Assembly: GCF_015694345.1 (NCBI RefSeq)
Contig: NZ_JADQDC010000006.1
Coordinates: 1 to 64,000, forward strand
Length of the DNA stretch: 64,000 nt
Direction of reading: 5' to 3'
Origin: Novosphingobium jiangmenense
GTDB taxonomy: Bacteria > Pseudomonadota > Alphaproteobacteria > Sphingomonadales > Sphingomonadaceae
This document shows, piece after piece, positions 1-8,294 of this stretch. Within the stretch, counting starts at the first letter, position 1. The number at the start of each line of letters is the position of its first letter. Made by a program: the position numbers and the translations under genes. The notes under the pieces were generated by a model. The model was not told where the DNA came from. It made no database searches and worked only from the letters and a program-made list of their open reading frames with translations.

Positions 1-128
1 GCGGTAATGCCCGCCCCGGTCTCGACAGCCACCGTGGCCCCGAGGGCAATGAACTTCTTCACGGTTTCCGGCGATGCCGAAACCCTGCTCTCCCCCGTCG
101 CCCGTTCCCGAAGGACGGCGATCTTCAT
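1..128 (-). CDS. pntA: NAD(P) transhydrogenase subunit alpha, N-terminal fragment (cut by window edge)
   Basis: The minus strand from 128 opens with ATG and encodes MKIAVLRERATGESRVSASP, followed by TVKKFIALGATVAVETGAG. This is the typical start of the alanine dehydrogenase/PNT N-terminal domain of transhydrogenase alpha. Only about 42 residues are inside the window; the rest lies beyond base 1. The family couples hydride transfer between NADH and NADP+ to proton flow across the inner membrane. The small membrane peptide ending at 148 lies just upstream on the same strand, with 19 bases between the two, so they are probably co-transcribed. Confidence 0.8.
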   Translation of the reverse strand, partial: MKIAVLRERATGESRVSASPETVKKFIALGATVAVETGAGIT

Positions 129-147
129 TGCCCCCGCCACGGCGCTT

Positions 148-270
148 TTACTGGATCACCAGGATGACCACGAAAACCAGCGCGCAAATCGCCGGCGTGG
201 CCCACTTCACCATGTTCACGAAACCGCTGTAGGTGGCCTTTGCGGCCTTGATGTCGTTTGCAGGAGCCAT
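148..270 (-). CDS. 40-aa aa3-type cytochrome c oxidase subunit IV-like membrane peptide
   Basis: A 40-residue protein starts MAPANDIKAAKATYSGFVNM and ends in a single transmembrane helix (WATPAICALVFVVILVIQ). It fits the bacterial aa3-type oxidase subunit IV family: a short charged N-terminus, a YxGF-like element and one helix. I chose the ATG at 270 because GGGGAAG lies directly upstream at about 271-281; an in-frame ATG at 288 would add six residues. It sits directly upstream of pntA on the same strand. Whether it works with the oxidase, with transhydrogenase or with neither cannot be told from sequence. It is too short for most ORF callers. Confidence 0.7.
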   Translation of the reverse strand: MAPANDIKAAKATYSGFVNMVKWATPAICALVFVVILVIQ

Positions 271-438
271 TTTCTTCCCCAAATCCATGCGCCACTGCGG
301 GCGCGACGCGCATGCTCTAGCGATGGCCGCCCCTGCGCTCAAGTGCAGAGCGGCTTCATCGCGCTTAATCGGCTCTTTACCCAATCCGGCTAGTGCATGG
401 CTCCTGACGTTATTGCGGGGGAGTCAAAGTACTAGGTC

Positions 439-1857
439 ATGCACGAGCCCGAACAGCGCCTTCTCATGTTGATCGACGACGAACCCGCCCAGTGCCGCCT
501 GATTTCGGCGCTGGCTTCGCGGGAGGGTTGGCGCACGGTCATCGCCCGCGATTCGGAAAGCGCCATCGCGACGCTCGGCACGCGCCAGGGCATGCAGCTC
601 GGCGCGATCATTCTGGATCAATGGGTGCCAGGCGATGATGCTTGCGCTCTCATCGCAGAACTCAAGGCCCGCCGCCCTGCCCTGCCCATCCTGATGCTGA
701 CCACCAGCAGTTCGCCGCTACTCGCGGTCGAGGCAATGCGCGCTGGCGCGACCGATTACCTGATCAAGCCGGTTGCGCCCGAACGCCTGCTGCAGGCGCT
801 GCGCAGCGCGACCTCGCGGGAGAGCGATGCCGTCGAACTTCAGCCTCTGACCGAAAAGTTCGGCGCCGCGCTGGATTTCGATTCGATGATCGGCGCTGCG
901 CCTGCCTTCCGCGCCGCGCTCGCCGTTGCGGCCAAGGCTGCGCGCACGCACGGCAATGTCCTGATCGAAGGCGAAAGCGGGACCGGCAAGGAAATGCTGG
1001 TCCGCGCAATGCACGCCGCGAGCCCCCGCAGCCGCACCGCACTCAGGACAGTCAACATCGGCGGCATGCCTGCCAACCAGGTCGAATCGGCCCTGTTCGG
1101 GCACGAAAAAGGTGCCTTCGCCGGGGCATTCGAACGGCACGTCGGCCTGCTGCAACACGCCGATGGGGGCACGCTCGTGATCGACGAAGTGGATCGCCTG
1201 CCGGACACCGTGCAGGAACGCCTGATCCGCTTCCTCGAGCGTGGCGACGTCCAGCCCATCGGCGCGCGCCATTCCTTCCGGGTGGACGTGCGGATAATCG
1301 CCTGCGCCAACGCCGGTCTTCGCGATCTCGTCGAGACCCGCGATTTCCGCGCGGATCTGCATGCACTGCTCAGCCACACGCAGGTCCTGCTGCCGGCCTT
1401 GCGCGAACGCTCGGGCGATATTCCTGCCCTCGCCCGGCACTTCCTTGCGCGGATCGGCGAGCAGCCCGGTCTCAGGCCACTTGGCATCACCGACGGCGCG
1501 CTGGCACTACTTTCCGCCTATGACTGGCCGGGCAATGTGCGCCAGTTGCAGGCCACCTTGTTCCGCGCCGCCGTATTCTGCGATGGCGAAGCCCTCACCG
1601 CGCAGGACTTCCCCAACCTTTCCAGCATGATCGGGGAATCGAGCCGCCCCGCACCCAGCGTCACCGATGGCGCTGGCATCACCCTGTTTGCCGCCGATGG
1701 CAACTTGCGACCGCTCGAGGAAATCGAGGCCGACGTGATCCGCCTCGCTATCGGGCACTATCGCGGACGCATGACCGAAGTCGCCCGTCGCCTCGGCATC
1801 GGCCGCTCCACCCTTTACCGCAAGCTTTCGGAACTGGGCATCGACAACGCCGCCTGA
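439..1857 (+). CDS. Sigma-54-type response regulator (receiver-AAA-Fis) with altered GAFTGA loop
   Basis: The 472-residue protein has three domains. Residues 8-120 form a receiver with acidic pair D13/D14, phosphoacceptor D60, T88 and K110. Residues about 140-375 form an NtrC-type AAA+ domain with Walker A GESGTGKE (178-185) and a Walker B-like TLVIDEVDRLP. The C-terminal 45 residues form a Fis-type helix-turn-helix (VARRLGIGRSTLYRKL). The sigma-54 contact loop reads GAFAGA at 225-230 instead of GAFTGA. The usual arginine-finger region is also divergent. It may be an activator with weakened sigma-54 contact or a regulator of sigma-70 promoters. No histidine kinase gene is adjacent. Confidence 0.85.
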   Translation: MHEPEQRLLMLIDDEPAQCRLISALASREGWRTVIARDSESAIATLGTRQGMQLGAIILDQWVPGDDACALIAELKARRPALPILMLTTSSSPLLAVEAMRAGATDYLIKPVAPERLLQALRSATSRESDAVELQPLTEKFGAALDFDSMIGAAPAFRAALAVAAKAARTHGNVLIEGESGTGKEMLVRAMHAASPRSRTALRTVNIGGMPANQVESALFGHEKGAFAGAFERHVGLLQHADGGTLVIDEVDRLPDTVQERLIRFLERGDVQPIGARHSFRVDVRIIACANAGLRDLVETRDFRADLHALLSHTQVLLPALRERSGDIPALARHFLARIGEQPGLRPLGITDGALALLSAYDWPGNVRQLQATLFRAAVFCDGEALTAQDFPNLSSMIGESSRPAPSVTDGAGITLFAADGNLRPLEEIEADVIRLAIGHYRGRMTEVARRLGIGRSTLYRKLSELGIDNAA

Positions 1858-1876
1858 CCCGCGCTAGCCTGACGGC

Positions 1877-2644
1877 ATGACGGGAACCAAGGAATTCGCC
1901 GGGCGCGTCGCGCTCGTAACGGGCGCTGCCTCGGGCATCGGCGCTGCTGCCGCACGCTGGCTCGACGCGCAAGGGATCGGCGAACTGGTGCTGGTCGACA
2001 TAGACCGGCCTGCGCTCGACCACCTCAACCTCGGCTGCAAGGTCAAACCAATCGGCGGAGACGTGTCCGATCCGTCACTGTGGAAGCTGCTCGAACGCGA
2101 GGTACCGCAGATCGACTTCGCCGTGCTCAACGCCGGCATCGCCACCAACGGCGAGATCACCGACCTCGACATCGCCGCCTGGCGCAAGACGCTGTCGGTC
2201 AATCTCGACGGCATGTTCCTGTCGCTGCGCACAGCCCTGCGCGCAATGAAAAGGGCACAAAGTGGCGCAGTCGTGCTTACGGCCTCGGTCTCGGGCATCA
2301 AGGCTGCCGCCGGAACCGCGGCCTACTCCGCCTCCAAGGCCGCGACGATCCAGTTGGCCAAGGTCGCCGCCGCCGAGGCCGCCAAGTACGGCGTGCGCAT
2401 CAATGCCATCGCGCCGGGCGGCGTCGACACAGGTATCTGGGATCGCGCCGAATGGTTCGCGCCGCTTGTCGAGCAACACGGCGGACGTGCCGAAGCTCTG
2501 GCCGCCATGGCAAAGGATGCAACGCCGCTGGGACGCTTCGCCAGCGCCGATGAAGTCGCCGCGCAGATCGGCTTTCTGCTGTCCGATGCCGCCGCCACGA
2601 TCACCGGCACTTGCCTCGTCAGCGACGGCGGTGTTTCGCTCTAG
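1877..2644 (+). CDS. SDR-family NAD(P)-dependent oxidoreductase
   Basis: This 255-residue protein is a classical short-chain dehydrogenase/reductase. The dinucleotide-binding motif is TGAASGIG near residue 16, the structural NAG motif is in VLNAGIATNGE, and the catalytic Ser, Tyr and Lys appear in TASVSGIKAA and YSASKAA. The PGGVDTG segment after the active site matches the family. The substrate cannot be deduced. It follows the response regulator by 19 bases on the same strand, so the two may share a transcript, and it converges on folP with a 9-base gap. Confidence 0.85.
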   Translation: MTGTKEFAGRVALVTGAASGIGAAAARWLDAQGIGELVLVDIDRPALDHLNLGCKVKPIGGDVSDPSLWKLLEREVPQIDFAVLNAGIATNGEITDLDIAAWRKTLSVNLDGMFLSLRTALRAMKRAQSGAVVLTASVSGIKAAAGTAAYSASKAATIQLAKVAAAEAAKYGVRINAIAPGGVDTGIWDRAEWFAPLVEQHGGRAEALAAMAKDATPLGRFASADEVAAQIGFLLSDAAATITGTCLVSDGGVSL

Positions 2645-2653
2645 GCGAAACGG

Positions 2654-3757
2654 TCAGACAAGCTGGCTGAAGTCTGTCAACGCCGCATCGCGCAGGCCGC
2701 GCCATACGTGGAGCGCCTGCACCGTCTCGGCGACATCGTGCACACGCACCATCTGGCACCCGGCATCCATCGCCTTAAGCGCCAGCATCACCGAGCCCGC
2801 CATGCGCTGGTGCGCAGGAACTTCGTTTGACAGAGCCCCGATCATCCGCTTGCGGCTCGCTCCGAACAGGATGGGCTGCCCAAGCGCGTGGAACAGCGGC
2901 AAGGCGTTGATCAGCGCAAGGTTCTCGGCCAGCGACTTGCCGAAGCCGATGCCGGGATCGAGCATAATCTTCTCCCGCGCGATCCCCGCCGCCAGCGCCG
3001 CATCACGCCGCTCGCGCAAGGCGTCGAACACGTCGAGCACGACGTCGACATAACTGCCATCGGCATGGAGATCGCCATCGGTCCCCGGCGCATGCATCAG
3101 CATGACCGGCGCCCCGGATTGCGCCACGATTTCCGCCGTCCGCGCATCATGGCGCATGGCTGATACGTCGTTGACGATATGCGCCCCCGCCGCCAGCGCC
3201 GCCTCGATAACCGTCGAACGGCGGCTGTCGATAGAAATCGCGGCACCTGCCGCCGCCAGTTGCTCGATCACCGGCACAACCCGCTTGACCTCGTCGCCTT
3301 CCCAAACCGCAGCCGCACCGGGACGAGTGGATTCCCCGCCCACGTCGATCAGCGCCGCGCCTGCAGAAAGCATCGCATGGGCATGTTCCAACGCCGCATC
3401 AGGCTTGTCGAGAAACTGGCCACCGTCCGAAAAGCTGTCCGGCGTCACGTTGAGAATGCCCATGACCACCGGCTGGTCGAGCCGCAACATCCGCTGCCCG
3501 CAGGCAATCGGCGAATGGATGGCACGCAGGCTGGCCCACTGTTCGGCGGCATCGGCCGCAAGCGCATCGGGAAGCGCCGCAATCGCCGCCTGCATTTCAG
3601 GCGCGCCAAAGCGCTGGCGGGAAATGACCCTCCCGCCGTCGCGTACGATCAGCGCAAAGCGGCTGGCATAGACCAGCCCGCCGCCCAACCGGATCGCCTC
3701 GCCCTCTTCCGACTGCGGACTGTCGGTCAGGCCGATCGGGCGGATGTAAACCTTCAT
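2654..3757 (-). CDS. folP: Dihydropteroate synthase with N-terminal extension
   Basis: The enzyme condenses p-aminobenzoate with dihydropterin pyrophosphate in folate synthesis. The DHPS signature MGILNVTPDSFSDGG is at residues 99-113, and DVGGESTRPGA and DPGIGFGKS follow in the expected order. The protein is 367 residues, about 90 longer at the N-terminus than the usual core of about 280. The extension starts MKVYIRPIGL and has no motif I recognise; similar extensions occur in alphaproteobacterial homologues. The most plausible ribosome-binding site, GGGGA, lies in the proximal arm of a REP-like hairpin (3765-3784). Confidence 0.93.
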   Translation of the reverse strand: MKVYIRPIGLTDSPQSEEGEAIRLGGGLVYASRFALIVRDGGRVISRQRFGAPEMQAAIAALPDALAADAAEQWASLRAIHSPIACGQRMLRLDQPVVMGILNVTPDSFSDGGQFLDKPDAALEHAHAMLSAGAALIDVGGESTRPGAAAVWEGDEVKRVVPVIEQLAAAGAAISIDSRRSTVIEAALAAGAHIVNDVSAMRHDARTAEIVAQSGAPVMLMHAPGTDGDLHADGSYVDVVLDVFDALRERRDAALAAGIAREKIMLDPGIGFGKSLAENLALINALPLFHALGQPILFGASRKRMIGALSNEVPAHQRMAGSVMLALKAMDAGCQMVRVHDVAETVQALHVWRGLRDAALTDFSQLV

Positions 3758-3764
3758 TGTTTGC

Positions 3765-3845
3765 GTCCCCGCGAAGGCGGGGACCTCGTGCGATCATGCG
3801 CGAGATGTTCCGCCAGAACACCGAGGCCCCCGCCTGCGCGGGGGC
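3765..3845. repeat. Paired REP-like palindromes between ccrM and folP
   Basis: There are two perfect 8-bp stems with 4-base loops. GTCCCCGC (3765-3772), loop GAAG, GCGGGGAC (3777-3784) is the first. GCCCCCGC (3826-3833), loop CTGC, GCGGGGGC (3838-3845) is the second. Flanking CCTCGTG and CACCGAGG make the whole 81-bp unit roughly palindromic. The GC-rich paired layout resembles intergenic REP/BIME elements. It lies between two minus-strand genes. Confidence 0.7.
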
Positions 3846-3863
3846 GCATTGCTACCTCAGAGC

Positions 3864-5172
<1,309 letters not shown>

Positions 5173-5213
5173 CTAGTGGTGTGCCCGGACGGACTCAGCG
5201 CCAAATTTTTTCG

Positions 5214-5804
5214 TCAGAGCAACTGCAACTGCGCCACCGGGGCAAAGCTGCGCCGGTGCAGCGGCGTCGGTCCATGTTCGCGCAGCGCTGCCAGATGCTC
5301 GGGCGTGCCGTACCCCGCATTGCGCTCCCACCCGTAGTGCGGATGCGCCAGCGCTGCCTCGCGCATGATCCGGTCGCGGTGTTCCTTGGCTATGATCGAG
5401 GCCGCAGAAATGCACGGCTCCAGCGCATCCCCGCCAACGATCGGTCGCGCGGGCCAGCACCATTCCGGACGGCGACCATACGGCGTCAGGTTGCCGTCGA
5501 CCAGCACCTCGCCCACGCCTTCGTCATGCGCCATCTGCTCACACAGCGCCTGCACTGCCAGCGTCATCGCCAGCATGGTTGCGCCGAAAATGTTGAGGCG
5601 GTCGATCTCGTCGGGCTCGACGACGCCAACCGCCCAGCGGCAGCGCCGCTTGATCTTGTCTTCCAGCTCCGCCCGCCGCGCCGCGCTCAGCTTCTTGGAG
5701 TCATCGAGGCCCGAAGGCCGCGGCTTGCACAGCACCACCGCCGCCGCCACCACCGGCCCCGCCAATGGCCCACGCCCCGCCTCGTCCACGCCGATGGTGA
5801 CCAT
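5214..5804 (-). CDS. rnhB: Ribonuclease HII
   Basis: RNase HII removes ribonucleotides and RNA primers from RNA:DNA hybrids. The 196-residue product begins [18 protein letters not shown], which holds the first conserved acidic residues, and continues with [10 protein letters not shown] and the [12 protein letters not shown] motif. Length and motif order match the family. The ATG at 5804 puts the active-site motif at the N-terminus as usual, but no good Shine-Dalgarno sequence precedes it; ATGs at 5843 and 5855 are alternatives. It lies upstream of ccrM on the same strand, separated by the GANTC-rich region, and is divergent from the sugar dehydrogenase gene. Confidence 0.9.
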   Translation of the reverse strand: MVTIGVDEAGRGPLAGPVVAAAVVLCKPRPSGLDDSKKLSAARRAELEDKIKRRCRWAVGVVEPDEIDRLNIFGATMLAMTLAVQALCEQMAHDEGVGEVLVDGNLTPYGRRPEWCWPARPIVGGDALEPCISAASIIAKEHRDRIMREAALAHPHYGWERNAGYGTPEHLAALREHGPTPLHRRSFAPVAQLQLL

Positions 5805-5853
5805 GGACGAAAAGGAGGTGGCACAACTGGCATCTGAGGGCATTGTGGCCTGC

Positions 5854-6975
5854 ATGACGAATCCGATCCTGCGCTCGCTATCGCCTCTCGCCCTGCTCCT
5901 CGCAAGCTGTTCCGCCAAAGGGGCCGATCCGGCGGAAGCGGGCATCGCGATCACCGATGTCGCGACCTTTGACGAGCCTTGGGCGATGACCTTCCTGCCC
6001 GGCACCGACAAGGCGCTGATCACCGAGAAGAAGGGCAAGCTCAAGCTCTGGACCGAAGGCACAAGCAAGACCGTCGATGTCTCCGGCTCGCCCACCGTCG
6101 ATTACGGCGGACAGGGCGGCTTCGGCGATGTCGTCGCCGCGCCCGATTTCGCGCAGAGCGGCATGGTCTATCTCAGCTGGGCCGAGGCGGGCGCAAACGA
6201 CACGCGCGGTGCGGTTGTTGCCCGCGCCAAGCTGGTCATGGGCGATGCGCCCCGCCTCGAAGGGCTGAGCGTCATATGGCGGCAGTTCCCCAAGGTCACC
6301 GGGCGCGGCCACTACTCACACCGCATCGCCTTCTCGCCGGACGGGCAGTACCTGTTCATCTCCTCGGGCGAGCGGCAGAAGTTCACGCCTGCACAAGACC
6401 TGAACGCCAACCTAGGCAAGGTCATCCGCCTCCTGCCCGATGGCACCCCCGCCCCTGGCAATCCATTCGAAAGCAAGGGCGGCGTTGCGGCGCAGATCTG
6501 GTCCTGGGGCCACCGCAACCTGCTCGGCCTCGCCTTTTCGCCCGATGGCCGCCTATGGGACATCGAACACGGCCCCGCCGGTGGTGACGAGATCAACCAC
6601 GTCGAACCCGGCAAGAATTACGGTTGGCCGCTTGTGTCAGACGGCGACCACTACGACGGCAAGCCGATCCCCCGCAACAAGACCCGCCCCGACCTCGCCC
6701 AGCCCGCAATCAGCTGGAACCCGGTCATCGCGCCGGGCGACATGATCTTCTACACCGGCAGAGCCTTCCCCCAATGGCAAGGCCAGGCCCTGATCGCCGC
6801 CCTTGGCGCAGGCGGTATCGTCCGCGTCAAGATCGACGGCGAAAAGGCGACGGAACTCGAACGCATAGACCTCGGCAACCGCATCCGTGAAATCGAGCAG
6901 GCGCCGGATGGGACGCTCTATGTGCTGGAAGACGGCGAGGGCGCGAAGTTAAGGCATTTGGTGCCGAAGGGGTGA
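5854..6975 (+). CDS. PQQ-dependent sugar dehydrogenase (YliI/soluble GDH family) lipoprotein
   Basis: The 373-residue product begins with a lipoprotein signal peptide ending LALLLASC, so it is probably anchored facing the periplasm. The body matches the six-bladed propeller aldose sugar dehydrogenase family: [52 protein letters not shown] and [12 protein letters not shown], a conserved run near the cofactor and metal sites. Members oxidise aldoses with PQQ. I chose the ATG at 5854; a GTG at 5845 with GAGGG just upstream is a possible alternative. A PQQ biosynthesis operon is not in this window. Confidence 0.85.
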   Translation: MTNPILRSLSPLALLLASCSAKGADPAEAGIAITDVATFDEPWAMTFLPGTDKALITEKKGKLKLWTEGTSKTVDVSGSPTVDYGGQGGFGDVVAAPDFAQSGMVYLSWAEAGANDTRGAVVARAKLVMGDAPRLEGLSVIWRQFPKVTGRGHYSHRIAFSPDGQYLFISSGERQKFTPAQDLNANLGKVIRLLPDGTPAPGNPFESKGGVAAQIWSWGHRNLLGLAFSPDGRLWDIEHGPAGGDEINHVEPGKNYGWPLVSDGDHYDGKPIPRNKTRPDLAQPAISWNPVIAPGDMIFYTGRAFPQWQGQALIAALGAGGIVRVKIDGEKATELERIDLGNRIREIEQAPDGTLYVLEDGEGAKLRHLVPKG

Positions 6976-7022
6976 GGATAGGCGACGGCGTCGGTGACAA
7001 TGTCCTTGGGCCTGAAAGCATT

Positions 7023-7039
7023 CAATGGCCGCTTTCGCC
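7023..7039 (+). repeat. Copy A of a 17-bp intergenic repeat
   Basis: CAATGGCCGCTTTCGCC matches the reverse complement of 7660-7676 at 15 of 17 positions. The two copies face each other around the orphan gene 7078-7527. This may be an interspersed intergenic motif or an old insertion boundary. Confidence 0.4.
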
Positions 7040-7077
7040 CAGTTGCAGACACTTCTTGAGATAGGTAGTCTGACCTG

Positions 7078-7527
7078 ATGGAAGGAAAACCTTATCGATC
7101 ATTCTTGGGCTTAGCGCTGCTTCTGATGGCGGCGCACACCGGAATTGCTCGTGTTCCTCCTCCACCGCGTCCCCCAGCCATCGTCGATCCAGATTCTACG
7201 GCGTTTCGTACCAGCCTGTCGCGCAAGTTGAATCGAGCTCGCAAAGAGGCGCTGCGGATTACACCGCCCGTAACGATGCGCTTTGTCGTTGGGTGGGAAA
7301 TGCACTACGGCTACTATTTGCTCGAAGAGCACGATCTAACGAAGATGGTCACCCCTGATTTGATGAACACGTCGGTTAGGACATCGTTTGACGCAGAGTA
7401 TAACAACGAAGTGCTTGCAAAACACCTTGGAGAGAGGTTGATTTGCGAATGTATCGGAGTCGACTGGACTTTCTATTCAGGTCGCCGGTTCATCGTTCAA
7501 GACGCCAAACTGCTTTGGGTGCGGTGA
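7078..7527 (+). CDS. Hypothetical secreted protein in an AT-richer patch
   Basis: This 149-residue protein has a short N-terminal hydrophobic segment (FLGLALLLMAAHTG) that looks like a signal peptide. A proline-rich stretch (RVPPPPRPPAI) follows, then a globular part containing WEMHYGYYLLEEHD and the pair CEC near residue 122. No family was recognised. Base composition is visibly less GC-rich than the neighbouring genes. Codon use is therefore unlike the neighbourhood, suggesting acquired DNA. The gene is flanked by an inverted 17-bp repeat. The ribosome-binding site is weak. Confidence 0.55.
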   Translation: MEGKPYRSFLGLALLLMAAHTGIARVPPPPRPPAIVDPDSTAFRTSLSRKLNRARKEALRITPPVTMRFVVGWEMHYGYYLLEEHDLTKMVTPDLMNTSVRTSFDAEYNNEVLAKHLGERLICECIGVDWTFYSGRRFIVQDAKLLWVR

Positions 7528-7659
7528 TCACAGTCACTTTCCCCTCCGTTGTCGCCGCAGCGACCCACTCAAAGCAGGCCGGTAGCAGTAGTTTCTTCGT
7601 CAGAGCTGGTCCGACAGCTTCCCACACCAAAGCAGCCGCTACAACCTTCGCTGTCGCTT

Positions 7660-7676
7660 GCCGAAAGCGGACATTG
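7660..7676 (-). repeat. Copy B of the 17-bp intergenic repeat (inverted)
   Basis: GCCGAAAGCGGACATTG, read on the minus strand, matches copy A at 7023-7039 with two mismatches. It lies in the 220-base gap between the two orphan genes, where no convincing gene was found. Confidence 0.4.
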
Positions 7677-7747
7677 GTTCATGCAAGCCGGACGGACGGC
7701 CGCTAACGCCCACTTGTGGACATCCTGTGTAATGGTAAGCTTCGGTA

Positions 7748-8233
7748 ATGGCGCTGTGGCAGTTCTCCCTTGATCTAATTCCCGCATCGGCTGCCACCGT
7801 CGAAGGGACCGCGGTGATCCGGCTACGTCGAGACCAACTGGATGCAATTCCATTGGATCTGTCGAGCGAAGATGCTGGGAGATTATTCGGTTGGCTCAAC
7901 AGACTGCTCCCGGAAGCTGTTTCGTGGAGCGACAGTCTGCGCATTTGGGGCGATGTTCGAAAAGATGACGTGAAGGTATTCTTGAGCAGTCACGGCATCG
8001 AGTCTGTCCAATATCGGTTGAACGCCGCTGATCTATCTATCCATTTGATTAGCGGCATCTGTGCTATCGCCCGGAAACTCGGGTGTGTTTTCGCAAGCAG
8101 CGAATGTGGCATCGTTCAACCTACCGACGAAGCCGTAATTCGCGCAATAATGCAGTCTCCCGCTACTCGCTTCGTGCAAGACCCAAAGGGGTTTTTGGAA
8201 GCGGCAGTGCTTAGCGATAGGGCTCGTGGTTGA
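7748..8233 (+). CDS. Hypothetical cytoplasmic protein
   Basis: The 161-residue protein begins MALWQFSLDLIPASAATVEG. It has no signal peptide or membrane segment, and its composition is typical of a small soluble alpha/beta protein (LFGWLNRLLPE, SLRIWGDVRKDDVKVF, GFLEAAVL). I do not recognise the family. Small single-domain proteins like this, isolated in AT-richer DNA, are often immunity-type or other accessory proteins, but nothing here proves that. No toxin gene is adjacent. The gene shares the lower GC content of 7078-7527 and ends 62 bases before the convergent autotransporter gene. Confidence 0.55.
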   Translation: MALWQFSLDLIPASAATVEGTAVIRLRRDQLDAIPLDLSSEDAGRLFGWLNRLLPEAVSWSDSLRIWGDVRKDDVKVFLSSHGIESVQYRLNAADLSIHLISGICAIARKLGCVFASSECGIVQPTDEAVIRAIMQSPATRFVQDPKGFLEAAVLSDRARG

Positions 8234-8294
8234 ACGGCTGCCAACCACCCAATCCGGTCGTTAAATGGTCTTTGGCCCAAATTCCCTAGCTCCC

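Noticed and set aside
5365..5853. N-terminal extension of the sugar dehydrogenase frame
   Set aside because: The extra residues are antisense to rnhB and lack any motif. The lipoprotein signal starting at 5854 marks the real N-terminus.
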